In this document: positions 9,002 to 15,944 of the stretch, piece by piece
How the letters are laid out: every line of letters begins with the position of its first letter
Position numbering within the stretch: the stretch's first letter is position 1
Source: a virus
Reading direction: 5' to 3' (one strand)
Virus record (IMG/VR): IMGVR_UViG_3300025128_004292
Coordinates: 1-23,178 of that record
Length of the DNA stretch: 23,178 nucleotides
Made by a program: the position numbers and the translations under genes
The notes under the pieces: model-generated
What the model saw: the letters and a program-made list of their open reading frames with translations, nothing else
Told to the model about the DNA's origin: nothing
The model's database searches: none

Positions 9002-9289
9002 ATGGATAGTAAATTTTTTATAAGTTTGGGAGTTGGTCTGTTTGTACAGGCTGCTGGTGTTATCTGGTGGTTGGCTGGACTGCAAGCATCTGTACAACAC
9101 AATGACTTTCAAATACAGATGATTGCTAAAGATGTAAGTAAGAACTCAAACTTTGTCGAACTGTGGCCTGCAGGTAAGTGGGGATCAGGATCACTACCAT
9201 CAGATGTTAGACAAGATCTAAAGATTGGTAACCTTGAAATGCAAATGAATAAGGTAAACGACAAACTATTTAATGGTGGGAAAAAATGA
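9002..9289 (+). CDS. Small N-terminal-anchored membrane protein, paralogue of the next gene
   Basis: A 95-residue protein with one N-terminal hydrophobic segment (about residues 4-27, FFISLGVGLFVQAAGVIWWL) and a polar tail that would lie in the periplasm if the N-terminus is cytoplasmic. Its membrane part aligns with that of the next protein through the shared pattern VQAAGVIWW / LQAIGLIWY followed by L-x-x-x-V. A short helical C-terminus (NLEMQMNKVNDKL) may form a coiled coil. It lies 4 bases after the holin gene and overlaps its paralogue by the ATGA motif. This arrangement fits a lysis accessory such as an inner-membrane spanin or pinholin-like protein, but no lipobox partner is visible. 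Function is inferred from context only. Confidence 0.75.
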   Translation: MDSKFFISLGVGLFVQAAGVIWWLAGLQASVQHNDFQIQMIAKDVSKNSNFVELWPAGKWGSGSLPSDVRQDLKIGNLEMQMNKVNDKLFNGGKK

Positions 9290-9609
9290 ATAACATTAAA
9301 TTAAATTACGCGCTTATCTTTGCTATGGTCCTACAAGCTATAGGTCTGATATGGTATGTCTCTAAGTTGGATAGTAAAGTAGAAACTGTATACAAGTTCT
9401 ATGAAGAAGAATCTCAAAAGTCTGTTGTGGTTACACAGGCAAAGATGCAGTTTGATCTACAGCTTCTGATAAAAGAAATGGAAGAAGTTAGAAAAGAACT
9501 TTCTCAAGGAAGAGATAAATCTGAAGCAATAGTAAAACAGCATAACCGAATATTTAAAATGTTGAGAAATAAAAAGGGTGGTAAAGGCGTACAACAGTAC
9601 GGCTACTGA
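9286..9609 (+). CDS. Small membrane-anchored coiled-coil protein (i-spanin-like topology)
   Basis: A 107-residue protein with a single hydrophobic segment at about 8-26 (ALIFAMVLQAIGLIWYVSKL) and a strongly charged helical region at about 28-95 rich in Glu/Lys with heptad-like spacing. The tail is basic and Gly-rich. This is the topology expected of an inner-membrane spanin (Rz-like), which links inner and outer membranes during lysis of Gram-negative hosts. However, I see no outer-membrane lipoprotein partner nested in or next to it. It shares its membrane segment with the preceding gene, so the two probably arose by tandem duplication. Its start overlaps the previous stop by 4 bases. A tail-chaperone or superinfection role cannot be excluded. 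Confidence 0.75.
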   Translation: MNNIKLNYALIFAMVLQAIGLIWYVSKLDSKVETVYKFYEEESQKSVVVTQAKMQFDLQLLIKEMEEVRKELSQGRDKSEAIVKQHNRIFKMLRNKKGGKGVQQYGY

Positions 9610-9611
9610 CA

Positions 9612-9977
9612 ATGGAAATTGAAGGTAAAGTATGGGGAACAACCCGCCCCCTTATTGTTAATCCAATTATAGAAGTACACAGGATTACAGTAGAGCAAGA
9701 TGCCTATTGTTCTAAGCACCAACATCAATCAAAGATAAATGCTTTCTATGTCGAATCAGGAGAACTTCTTATTCGTAGATGGAAGAATGATTACGATCTG
9801 GTAGATGAAACTAATTTACTACAGGGTCAGATTTGTATCGTACCTGCTGGAGAAGTTCACCAGTTTAAAGGAATAACTCCTACAACCTTTGCTTTAGAGT
9901 TTTATTGGAGCCAACTAGATGCTAAAGACATAATTAGAGCAAATGTAGGGGGAGTTACAGAAAAAGTAGGGACATAG
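9612..9977 (+). CDS. Single-domain cupin
   Basis: A 121-residue protein with a cupin (double-stranded beta-helix) pattern: H36-x-H38 in motif 1, a Gly turn at 50, then motif 2 with PAGEVH and H83. This resembles sugar-phosphate isomerase or sugar-nucleotide cupins. The usual Glu between the HxH pair and the Gly is absent (Lys41 or Asn43, depending on the alignment), so metal binding may be weaker or altered. The ATG is 2 bases after the previous stop. It is the last gene of the plus-strand arm and faces, across the convergent junction, a minus-strand gene that also has a C-terminal cupin with the complete ligand set. A role in sugar metabolism is plausible from this context and from the glycosyltransferases upstream, but the substrate is unknown. 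Confidence 0.75.
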   Translation: MEIEGKVWGTTRPLIVNPIIEVHRITVEQDAYCSKHQHQSKINAFYVESGELLIRRWKNDYDLVDETNLLQGQICIVPAGEVHQFKGITPTTFALEFYWSQLDAKDIIRANVGGVTEKVGT

Positions 9978-10063
9978 AGAGCCACTGAGTAGCCATCTAC
10001 GGTGTTTCCCTACCTACCCTAGCCCAAAGGTACTGATTCTTCTGTATGGGGCTTCTACCCCCC
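9978..10063. terminator. Convergent junction with weak stem-loops; possible bidirectional terminator
   Basis: This 86-base gap separates the 3' ends of the two arms. An interrupted stem-loop at 9983-10004 has outer CAC/GTG and inner GTAG/CTAC around the loop CCAT. A second at 10048-10061 has GGGG/CCCC around CTTCTA. Neither is followed by a clear T run on either strand, so intrinsic termination is only suggested by the location. No gene or tRNA is visible here. Confidence 0.35.
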
Positions 10064-10261
10064 TTAGACACGACCTCGCATTTTATCAACCATATCCGAC
10101 TGCATATCTCCTACTCGTGCTTTTAAGGTGTTAATTGTAGTGTATATGTGTCCCATATCGTGATCATGTTCTGCCGCTTTCACCTCAAGAATTTTAATTT
10201 CTTTTAGTAAAGCGTTCATGTGATCCATCTCATCTGAGAATGTAGTAAACAAACTTTCCAT
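10064..10261 (-). CDS. Small coiled-coil protein of unknown function (65 aa)
   Basis: A 65-residue, highly helical, charged protein with hydrophobic residues at heptad-like spacing along most of its length. It has no membrane segment, cysteines or recognised motif. ATG 10261 is chosen because GGAG lies 7 bases upstream; the longer TTG start at 10276 would sit inside the previous gene and has no such site. It is the last gene of the minus-strand operon, starting 2 bases after the stop of the nucleotidyltransferase-cupin gene. Oligomerisation through the coiled coil is likely; the function is unknown. Confidence 0.65.
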   Translation of the reverse strand: MESLFTTFSDEMDHMNALLKEIKILEVKAAEHDHDMGHIYTTINTLKARVGDMQSDMVDKMRGRV

Positions 10262-10263
10262 AT

Positions 10264-11028
10264 CTAATCTCCGCAATCTATGGCAAAACGAATGATGTCT
10301 TCTTCTTCTACCTTCTCCCCATATTGAACCTCAACTAAGGTACAGGGTTCTTTATAATTATTTTTTACTTGGTGTACTTCGTTCTTATTAATAACGACAC
10401 TATCATGCAGATTTAATATACGAGCAGCAGGAAAGAGTAAGTCTGCTTTACCTTCTACAACAATCCAGTATTCGCTTCTATGTCTATGAGCTTGTAAACT
10501 AATACCCTTCTCAGGAAGAAGGTGAAGAGTTTTAACTTTATACCCAGTACCTTTATCTAGTACTCTGTAGTGACCCCACGATTTTTCAGTTATATCTTCA
10601 TCCCATTTCTGTAGAATAGTAGAGGAAGAGTTTTGTTTAGAACCGCCTACGTTAAACTCAAATTTAATACCTGCGTCAGTGGCAAAGCGATCTAGTTCAG
10701 GGATGTTCTGATCAGTGCGGTCACCCCCATTAGCAAAGACAATAAAAGCATTAGGATAAAAGTGTCTAACTTTTACAATAGCAGCTATTGCAGAATCATC
10801 TTCATCATCAAAGCTAATAACATTGTCCACAGCTTTTAAGTTAAGTAAGACTTGTTCCCTTTCGTAGTAAGGTAAAAATGATTTACCTTTCTTACGTCTG
10901 AGCCAATCATCTGAATTTAGACCTACAATTAATACGTCGCCTAATGTTTTAGCACACTTAAAATATTCTAAGTGTCCAGAATGTAGTGGATCAAAACCAC
11001 CTGTAACAATTACAATTTGCTGTTTCAT
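10264..11028 (-). CDS. Nucleotidyltransferase-cupin fusion (RfaE2/cytidylyltransferase-like + mannose-6-P isomerase-type cupin)
   Basis: A 254-residue two-domain enzyme. Residues 1-145 form a cytidylyltransferase-like domain: TGGFDPLHSGH (9-19) with the HxGH nucleotide-binding motif, GLNSD (36-40), ANGGDR (99-104) and SSSTIL (134-139). This pattern is closest to heptose-1-phosphate adenylyltransferase (RfaE2/HldE C-terminal) and related enzymes that join a nucleotide to a sugar or alcohol phosphate. Residues about 150-250 form a type II cupin like the C-terminal part of GDP-mannose pyrophosphorylase/mannose-6-P isomerase, with ligands H181, H183, E186 and H219 all present. The start is ATG 11028, whose A is shared with the nrdB stop (TGATG), so translation is coupled. 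It probably makes or conditions an activated sugar; the exact substrate cannot be read from the sequence. Confidence 0.8.
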   Translation of the reverse strand: MKQQIVIVTGGFDPLHSGHLEYFKCAKTLGDVLIVGLNSDDWLRRKKGKSFLPYYEREQVLLNLKAVDNVISFDDEDDSAIAAIVKVRHFYPNAFIVFANGGDRTDQNIPELDRFATDAGIKFEFNVGGSKQNSSSTILQKWDEDITEKSWGHYRVLDKGTGYKVKTLHLLPEKGISLQAHRHRSEYWIVVEGKADLLFPAARILNLHDSVVINKNEVHQVKNNYKEPCTLVEVQYGEKVEEEDIIRFAIDCGD

Positions 11029-11999
11029 CACGCCCACACTTCTGACCAGCTACCACTAAGCGCACCCTTGGCGTAATCAGTAGAGTGGTTCTCAAAGAAG
11101 TTAGTATGGGTAGGTGCATTAATCATAGTCTCTACCCAAGGTAGGGGGTTAGTCTTAACTTTAAAGATCCCCTTCATGCCCATAGAGATAAGCCTACGAT
11201 CTGCAATGTAGCGGATGTACTCTTTTACTTCAGTATCCCGTAGTCCTTCAACCTTACCCATCTTGAATGATAGATCAACAAACTTATCTTCAAGAGCAAC
11301 CATAGTTTCCGCTATGCTATAGATAGCTGACTTGGTTTCATCGTTCCACTCTTCCATGTTCTCTTCAATATAAGTTCTAAATAATTTAATCATACCTTCT
11401 GCGTGTTGTGTCTCATCTACGATAGACCATGTAACAATCTGCCCCATGCCTTTCATCTTACCGTGGCGTGGAAAGTTAAGCAGCATGATAAAGCTAGAGA
11501 ACAATGCCAGCCCTTCAGTGAAAGCAGAGATAGCTGCAATCTTAATAGGTAGTGAAATCTTTTTATTATTCACACTAGACAGAAAGTACTCATGCTTCTC
11601 ACGCATAGCGTCGTACTCTAAGAACTCATTGTAAGTGGAGTCAGGCATACCTAAAGATTCTATCAAGTGTGAGTACGCTGCAATGTGTAACGCTTCCCTA
11701 GCCGCAAAGCCTGAGAGCATCATGCGTACTTCAGGTTGTGGGAAGTTGGGAAGGTAGTTATCTATATACCCACCAGCTACATCAATGTCAGACTGTGTAA
11801 AGAACCTGAAGATATTAGTAAGAAAGTACTTCTCCTCTGTGGAGAGGTTGTTCTTCCAATCCTTGATGTCTTCAATCATAGGTACTTCAGTATGTAGCCA
11901 GTGAGATTGCTCATGCTTTAACCATAGGTCATAAGCCCAAGGGTAGTGAAAGGGCTTAAAGTAATTACGCTTATCCTGTAGTTTTAACTTATCCGTCAT
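11028..11999 (-). CDS. nrdB: Class I ribonucleotide reductase, small (beta) subunit
   Basis: Radical-generating subunit that works with NrdA to reduce ribonucleotides for phage DNA synthesis. Conserved ligands are in order: E38, E102-x-x-H105, E162, and E196-x-x-H199 for the di-metal site, with Tyr109 at the position of the stable radical tyrosine (E-x-x-H-x-x-x-Y). At 323 residues it is slightly shorter than bacterial NrdB. The start is ATG 11999: GAGGAG lies 9 bases upstream and homology begins right after it. A longer in-frame opening to 12107 would add 36 residues with no NrdB character, and that DNA is better explained by a small gene in another frame. The last bases overlap the next gene's start (TGATG). 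NrdA lies upstream, separated by two unrelated genes. Confidence 0.93.
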   Translation of the reverse strand: MTDKLKLQDKRNYFKPFHYPWAYDLWLKHEQSHWLHTEVPMIEDIKDWKNNLSTEEKYFLTNIFRFFTQSDIDVAGGYIDNYLPNFPQPEVRMMLSGFAAREALHIAAYSHLIESLGMPDSTYNEFLEYDAMREKHEYFLSSVNNKKISLPIKIAAISAFTEGLALFSSFIMLLNFPRHGKMKGMGQIVTWSIVDETQHAEGMIKLFRTYIEENMEEWNDETKSAIYSIAETMVALEDKFVDLSFKMGKVEGLRDTEVKEYIRYIADRRLISMGMKGIFKVKTNPLPWVETMINAPTHTNFFENHSTDYAKGALSGSWSEVWA

Positions 12000-12147
12000 A
12001 AGGTCTTGCTCCTCTGTTATCAATCCACCTACGGGGGATATCCTCTTCGTGCTCAAAATCATGCTTGCTGTTGGACACAGCGCAAATGAAGCTGGTGAAA
12101 ATTCCATAGCCTTTCTTTCTAAGATGACAGTACCATTTATAAATCAT
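11989..12147 (-). CDS. Small gene of 52 codons between the oxygenase and nrdB
   Basis: A complete reading frame of 52 codons fills the space between the 2OG oxygenase gene and nrdB. Its ATG is one base after the upstream TAA (TAATATG), and its TAA overlaps the nrdB start by 11 bases. The protein starts MIYKWYCHLRKKGYG and contains two Cys, three His and an acidic patch (FEHEEDIPRRW), ending RPYDG. Base composition (about 43-48% GC in the lines counted) matches the nrd genes rather than the AT-rich oxygenase gene. I see no clear Shine-Dalgarno, so expression would depend on coupling to the oxygenase gene. I do not recognise the family. The tight fit, start/stop coupling and composition are what argue for a real gene. 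Confidence 0.55.
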   Translation of the reverse strand: MIYKWYCHLRKKGYGIFTSFICAVSNSKHDFEHEEDIPRRWIDNRGARPYDG

Positions 12148-12148
12148 A

Positions 12149-12724
12149 TTACAAGGAATCTTTTAACCTTTGTAACAATAGTTCTTCATCTCTGATTGTC
12201 TTAAAAACAATGACTGATCTCAACTCATGGCACATACGAGATACTGGCATTGCCTGATGTTTGGTATCTGCGTGAAATACTAATAATCTATTACCAATGT
12301 AATTACAATATTTATGAATATTTTTTTCTTCCTTATCCCATAAAGCTGTCCCACCTAACCAATGAGGTTTCCAATCAAGACGAGGGTAATATATAAAAGT
12401 ATAATCCCCATCATCTGTATGTATATATGGTTCGACTCCAAAAGTATGGGCATTCATATAAACTCGTTTTAATTTTACAGGAACATGAAATTTATTTTTA
12501 GCTGCTTCAAGAAGAGGTAATAAATATTCATAATTATATGTTATTAAATCATCTTCACTACCTGCAATACGTATACCAAAATGAGGATATATTGTATCAC
12601 CATATATTTTTTTATTACTTTTTCTAATTGAATGTTTATTATATTCCCATGATAAATTTCTAACTCTATCATGTACATCTTCAGCAACACTGTCTCGTAG
12701 TAGATTATCATATACCCAAAACAT
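12149..12724 (-). CDS. 2OG-Fe(II) dioxygenase, prolyl-4-hydroxylase-like
   Basis: A predicted 191-residue Fe(II)/2-oxoglutarate oxygenase. The facial triad is visible: H102-x-D104 (IHTDDGDY) and a distal H156, with R169 in HELRSVIVF as the likely 2-oxoglutarate anchor. Supporting features are the YTFIYY strand and GGTALWD turn after the first ligands, and the FHADTKHQAMPVS segment around the distal His. ATG 12724 is preferred to GTG 12739 because GAGG lies 9 bases upstream, and the ATG falls 4 bases after the nrdA stop. It sits between nrdA and nrdB but is far more AT-rich than either (about 30% GC by hand count over 12181-12720). That composition suggests later acquisition. The substrate is unknown; phage homologues could hydroxylate protein, nucleic acid or small molecules. 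Confidence 0.85.
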   Translation of the reverse strand: MFWVYDNLLRDSVAEDVHDRVRNLSWEYNKHSIRKSNKKIYGDTIYPHFGIRIAGSEDDLITYNYEYLLPLLEAAKNKFHVPVKLKRVYMNAHTFGVEPYIHTDDGDYTFIYYPRLDWKPHWLGGTALWDKEEKNIHKYCNYIGNRLLVFHADTKHQAMPVSRMCHELRSVIVFKTIRDEELLLQRLKDSL

Positions 12725-12728
12725 ATCG

Positions 12729-14528
12729 TTAACCCTCACACGCTAGACAGTCTTCACCAATCACTAAAGACTCTATGTTAATCTCTTTAATAATCTGTCT
12801 CTCAATCTTACGACTAACCTTATCAGCTTTACCAATCTTTTCAGAACGACAGTAGTACATAGTCTTAACGCCCTTCTTCCATGCCATGAAGTGTACAGCA
12901 TGAAGGTACTTAATATCTACGTCTGGCCTAAAGAATACATTAAGGGATTGAGATTGGTCTATAGCTTTCTGTCTATCAGAAGCATGTTCTATTACCCACC
13001 GTTGATCTATCTCCATAGCGGTCTTAAACAATTCTTTCTCTTCAGCATCAAGACACCTTAGATGTTGCACTGATCCATCATTAGCTATGATTGAAGACCA
13101 GATACGATCATAGTTAAGCTTACTATCTTTATCACATTTTTCTAGAAGAAGTTTGTCTAAGAATTTATTCTTGTTTAGAAACGAACCACTAAGAGTATCT
13201 TGACGATAGGCGTTGGCTCTCCAAGGTTCAATTGATGGTGATGTATTACCCATGATAATTGAACTGCTGGCATTAGGCGCGATTGCCATAACGTGACTAC
13301 ATCTGAGTCCTGTTCCTGCTGCATCTGGAGCTTCGCCTCGTATCTTTCCCAAGTACTTATTGGCTTCGTTAAGTTTAATTCTAACGCTTTTAAAGATGTT
13401 ATTGTTGACGAGCTTGGCGACAAGATGATCAAAGGGGATCTTGCTTTTTTGGAGGTAGGCGTGGAAACCCAAGGCTCCAACTCCGACTGAGCGTTCACGC
13501 ATGGCACTGTACCTAGCGCGACTGATAGTATCAGGAGCATTGTCAATAAAGTTCTGGAGCACATTGTCCAGCATTTCCAATGTGTCCTGTAAAAATAGCG
13601 GGTCATTTTTCCACTCATCATAGTATTCTAGATTAAGTGAACTCAAACAGCAAACCGCAGTACGCTCTGAGTTAGTGGGAAGAATAATTTCTGAGCACAG
13701 ATTAGATTGGTTTATTTCTAATCCTTTTTCCTTAAGCCAAAAAGGTAACCGATCATTAGAGGTATCTATAAAATGTATATAAGGCTCACCTGTCTGCATA
13801 CGCATCTCTAGTATACGTTGCCATAGTTCTTTAGCACTTACTGTTTCTTTAACCTGCTTAGTGTGGGGATCTATTAGCTCCCAACTGTCATCATCTTCAG
13901 GGTTTGTCATACAGTTTTCTACAAGCTGCATAAACTTATCTGAGATATTAATACCATGATGCAAGTTAAGGCACCTAAAGTTTTGGTCACCTGTAGGTTT
14001 ACGCATCTCTAAGAATAATAAAATATCAGGGTGATCAATATTGAGGTAGGCTGCATAGCTACCTCTACGAGTTTTGCCCTGCCTGTACGCAAGGCTAGAC
14101 GCATCATACATCTTAAGGTGTGGCATCATGCCTGTAGACTTATCGTCTGCTGAACGAATACCAAAGCCTATGCCGACACCACCACCATACATAGACAACC
14201 AGTTAGTCTCTGATAGATTATCTACTAAACCTTCTGCGGTGTCTTCAATGTAATTAAGATAACAGGAGATAGGAAGACCCCGCTTAGAACGTCCGTAAGA
14301 TAAGACAGGGGTGGAATAAGATAGCCAATGCTTAGAGGAATACTCATACAATCTCTGAGCGTGTTCGCTGTTTGAAGAGAATGTTTTAGATACAAAAGCA
14401 AATCTTTCCTGTGGGGAAAGCTCACTGTCCAACATGTAAGATTCTTTAAGACGAGCAATCCCTAGCTCATCAAAAAGATTATCCCTACTTGGGTTAATAG
14501 TAATGCCATGATGACTTATCTGAGACAT
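12729..14528 (-). CDS. nrdA: Class I ribonucleotide reductase, large (alpha) subunit, no ATP cone
   Basis: Catalytic subunit that reduces ribonucleoside diphosphates, partner of the NrdB encoded downstream. Catalytic residues are all present: C89 (in the segment after STPVLS) and C293 (AVCCLSSLNL) as the redox pair, N276-x-C278-x-E280 (NLCSE) as the active-site triad, Y558-Y559 for the radical path and C594-x-x-C597 in the C-terminal shuttle tail. At 599 residues it is much shorter than the 761-residue E. coli enzyme, and the N-terminal ATP-cone domain is missing. It would therefore escape dATP shut-down, a common phage adaptation. The start is ATG 14528 with AAGGAG 9 bases upstream. A 69-base gap separates it from the preceding gene, one of the longer gaps in this operon. 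Confidence 0.93.
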   Translation of the reverse strand: MSQISHHGITINPSRDNLFDELGIARLKESYMLDSELSPQERFAFVSKTFSSNSEHAQRLYEYSSKHWLSYSTPVLSYGRSKRGLPISCYLNYIEDTAEGLVDNLSETNWLSMYGGGVGIGFGIRSADDKSTGMMPHLKMYDASSLAYRQGKTRRGSYAAYLNIDHPDILLFLEMRKPTGDQNFRCLNLHHGINISDKFMQLVENCMTNPEDDDSWELIDPHTKQVKETVSAKELWQRILEMRMQTGEPYIHFIDTSNDRLPFWLKEKGLEINQSNLCSEIILPTNSERTAVCCLSSLNLEYYDEWKNDPLFLQDTLEMLDNVLQNFIDNAPDTISRARYSAMRERSVGVGALGFHAYLQKSKIPFDHLVAKLVNNNIFKSVRIKLNEANKYLGKIRGEAPDAAGTGLRCSHVMAIAPNASSSIIMGNTSPSIEPWRANAYRQDTLSGSFLNKNKFLDKLLLEKCDKDSKLNYDRIWSSIIANDGSVQHLRCLDAEEKELFKTAMEIDQRWVIEHASDRQKAIDQSQSLNVFFRPDVDIKYLHAVHFMAWKKGVKTMYYCRSEKIGKADKVSRKIERQIIKEINIESLVIGEDCLACEG

Positions 14529-14597
14529 AAAATTTAGCTCCTTTCTGCTTCAGAAATAGATGTAATAACTAATACACTTAAGTTTATGGAGTATTAA

Positions 14598-14786
14598 CTA
14601 AGACGTTAGTTTAATATCACTCTTAACAACCCATACACTGTAGCCCTTTCTCACTTCCTCAGATTCTACCCATATTTTATAGGTCTTACCTCTCTTGCGC
14701 CAGTAGTTACGGATTGTATCAGCAAGCATTAGGGAATCTTTTTTATAAGCTAGGTAATTACGAGGGTTGTGAGTCTGGCGAGCCAT
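14598..14786 (-). CDS. Small basic protein of unknown function (62 aa)
   Basis: A 62-residue, strongly basic protein with aromatic residues throughout (NYLAYKK, NYWRKRGKTYKIWVE, GYSVWVVKSD) and no Cys or membrane segment. The second half reads as a small beta-rich unit. ATG 14786 is chosen, with AGGA 6 bases upstream; TTG 14801 is an alternative. The gene starts 20 bases after the DUF3310 gene stop. Charge and aromatic content would suit nucleic-acid binding, but I do not recognise a family and offer no function. Confidence 0.65.
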   Translation of the reverse strand: MARQTHNPRNYLAYKKDSLMLADTIRNYWRKRGKTYKIWVESEEVRKGYSVWVVKSDIKLTS

Positions 14787-14806
14787 GTTTAATCCTATCA
14801 ACTATA

Positions 14807-15130
14807 TTACTCTTCAGCAAGCTTGCTTTCTAACTTCTTAAATTGCTTAACAATTTTATCATCTCCCATTGAAGATGCTCTATCAATTAAGCGCGATAGA
14901 TACCATCTTGCTTTCTCTAAATCTTCTATAGGCTTTTCTTTGTAGCCATAACGCCACAAATATTTCTCTACATTCCCTTTAAGATAACCGAAAAACTCCA
15001 TCTCTGTCATGCTGGCTTCGATAGCATCAATAGCTTCTATACCATTACGATTGTAATGACGAGGCTTATTTACCGGATCAACTTTCTTATGATCCGTAGT
15101 GGGGTAACCAAATACATTAGGCTGGCTCAT
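14807..15130 (-). CDS. DUF3310 protein (related to the domain in T7 gp1.7)
   Basis: A 107-residue protein carrying the DUF3310 signature: V-N-K-P-R-H-Y at 20-26, G-I-E-A-I-D-A-I at 30-37, GYLKGNVEKYLWRYGYK at 48-64 and a following EDLEKARWYL helix. The same domain occurs in T7 gp1.7, a nucleotide kinase involved in dTMP metabolism, and in many phage proteins of unproven activity. Placement beside nrdA fits nucleotide metabolism, but kinase activity is not shown by the sequence: no P-loop is visible. AAGGG lies 8 bases before the ATG. The first 18 residues look like a disordered leader. Confidence 0.85.
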   Translation of the reverse strand: MSQPNVFGYPTTDHKKVDPVNKPRHYNRNGIEAIDAIEASMTEMEFFGYLKGNVEKYLWRYGYKEKPIEDLEKARWYLSRLIDRASSMGDDKIVKQFKKLESKLAEE

Positions 15131-15133
15131 TCT

Positions 15134-15565
15134 TTAATCCCTTATATTATTTAACAAAACATTAATACGTCTTCTTACAAACTCAATATCTTTATTCAGT
15201 ATCTGAGTAAAAAACTTTCTACCGTAAGATGGTTCGATACCTGCCAGTTCACATATAGGCTCATAAGTAGAAGCAGTGACACAGGCAGGTACTGTAAACC
15301 ACTTAATAGATGTGTGTCTATTTTTCTTAGAAGCTCTGCTCTCTTCTTTCGTTTCTGGTTTTGTTCCATCTAGTAACGCCTGTAAAAAAACTGATATAAA
15401 TAATACTCTTTGTGGACTAGAGATCTTGTTGATTAATAAAGATTCATAAATTTCTTTATCGTTCTCCTCATCAAAGTCCGTATCTAAATCGAAAGCATCG
15501 TTGCTTTTATACCACTCAATGCTACTTCTATTTCTTTCTTTTCTTTCTTCCCTGCTTTTTTTCAT
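15134..15565 (-). CDS. Conserved-looking protein of unknown function (143 aa)
   Basis: I do not recognise this protein. The first 40 residues are very charged (Lys/Arg then Asp/Glu). A helical core follows at about 40-70 (SSPQRVLFISVFLQALLDG). The C-terminal half has a WFTVPACVTASTYEPICELAGIEP segment, and the tail is basic. The layout of helix, basic linker and 'TYEPICELAGIEPSYGRKFF' is loosely HTH-like, so DNA binding is possible but unproven. The ATG lies inside the 3' end of the endonuclease I gene, a 38-base overlap that is longer than any other in this operon, and I see only a weak ribosome binding site. It starts in an A-rich stretch encoding the endonuclease's basic tail, so the true start could be a later codon. 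Confidence 0.7.
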   Translation of the reverse strand: MKKSREERKERNRSSIEWYKSNDAFDLDTDFDEENDKEIYESLLINKISSPQRVLFISVFLQALLDGTKPETKEESRASKKNRHTSIKWFTVPACVTASTYEPICELAGIEPSYGRKFFTQILNKDIEFVRRRINVLLNNIRD

Positions 15566-15944
15566 TATGTTTTTCTTTTATCCAAGCTTTAGGAATTACA
15601 TGACCCCACCACTTAAAATTATTTTTATCACACCACTCAGCTACTGTTGTCTTAGACTTAGGACCAATCTTTGTCTGGGGGTTTTGGAAAACAAACCGAA
15701 TATCCCATGAAGGTTCTTGATCTCTTATTAACATATGTTTCTTTCTATCTGGTGCTAAGAATCTTCCCTTAAGTTCTATGATAATACCGTTAGGTAAAAC
15801 AATATCAGGAAGATAAGTTCTATTAGTAGCGGGAACTATATAGTTTATCTTAAATGGCTCGTAAGAAAAGTCAACTGACCTCTCATCTAAGTCTTCACAG
15901 ACTTTCGCTTCAAACTTAGAGCGAAATCTATAAGAAGACTTCAT
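15528..15944 (-). CDS. T7-type endonuclease I (Holliday junction resolvase)
   Basis: Resolvase that cleaves branched DNA during recombination and before packaging. Counting from ATG 15944, E12, D47, E57 and K59 keep the same spacing as the T7 endonuclease I catalytic residues E20, D55, E65 and K67 (offset of 8 throughout): S-K-F-E near the N-terminus, then LPDIVLPNGIIIELKGR. Downstream, IRFVFQNP, KTTVAEWC and FKWWGH also match the family, and the C-terminal tail is Lys/Arg-rich as in T7. Length (138) is close to T7's 149. AGGAG is 10 bases before ATG 15944 but 7 before the adjacent in-frame TTG 15947, so the start may be either. The gene overlaps the upstream exonuclease by 17 bases and the downstream gene by 38. 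Confidence 0.93.
   Translation of the reverse strand: MKSSYRFRSKFEAKVCEDLDERSVDFSYEPFKINYIVPATNRTYLPDIVLPNGIIIELKGRFLAPDRKKHMLIRDQEPSWDIRFVFQNPQTKIGPKSKTTVAEWCDKNNFKWWGHVIPKAWIKEKHNEKKQGRKKRKK

Noticed and set aside
9978-10063. tRNA or small RNA at the convergent junction
   Set aside because: I looked for an acceptor stem, T-loop and CCA-type end and found none; the short stems fit a weak terminator better.
12000-12107. In-frame N-terminal extension of nrdB to 12107
   Set aside because: The added 36 residues do not resemble NrdB, a good GAGGAG precedes ATG 11999, and another frame encodes a well-fitting small gene across the same bases.
13175-13621. 148-codon minus-strand frame inside nrdA
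   Set aside because: It is a shifted frame of nrdA, which has all catalytic residues in its own frame here.
14570-14596. TAATAC/GTATTA inverted repeat between the 62-residue gene and nrdA
   Set aside because: Only six AT-rich pairs with a 15-base loop; likely by chance in AT-rich DNA, and no U run follows.
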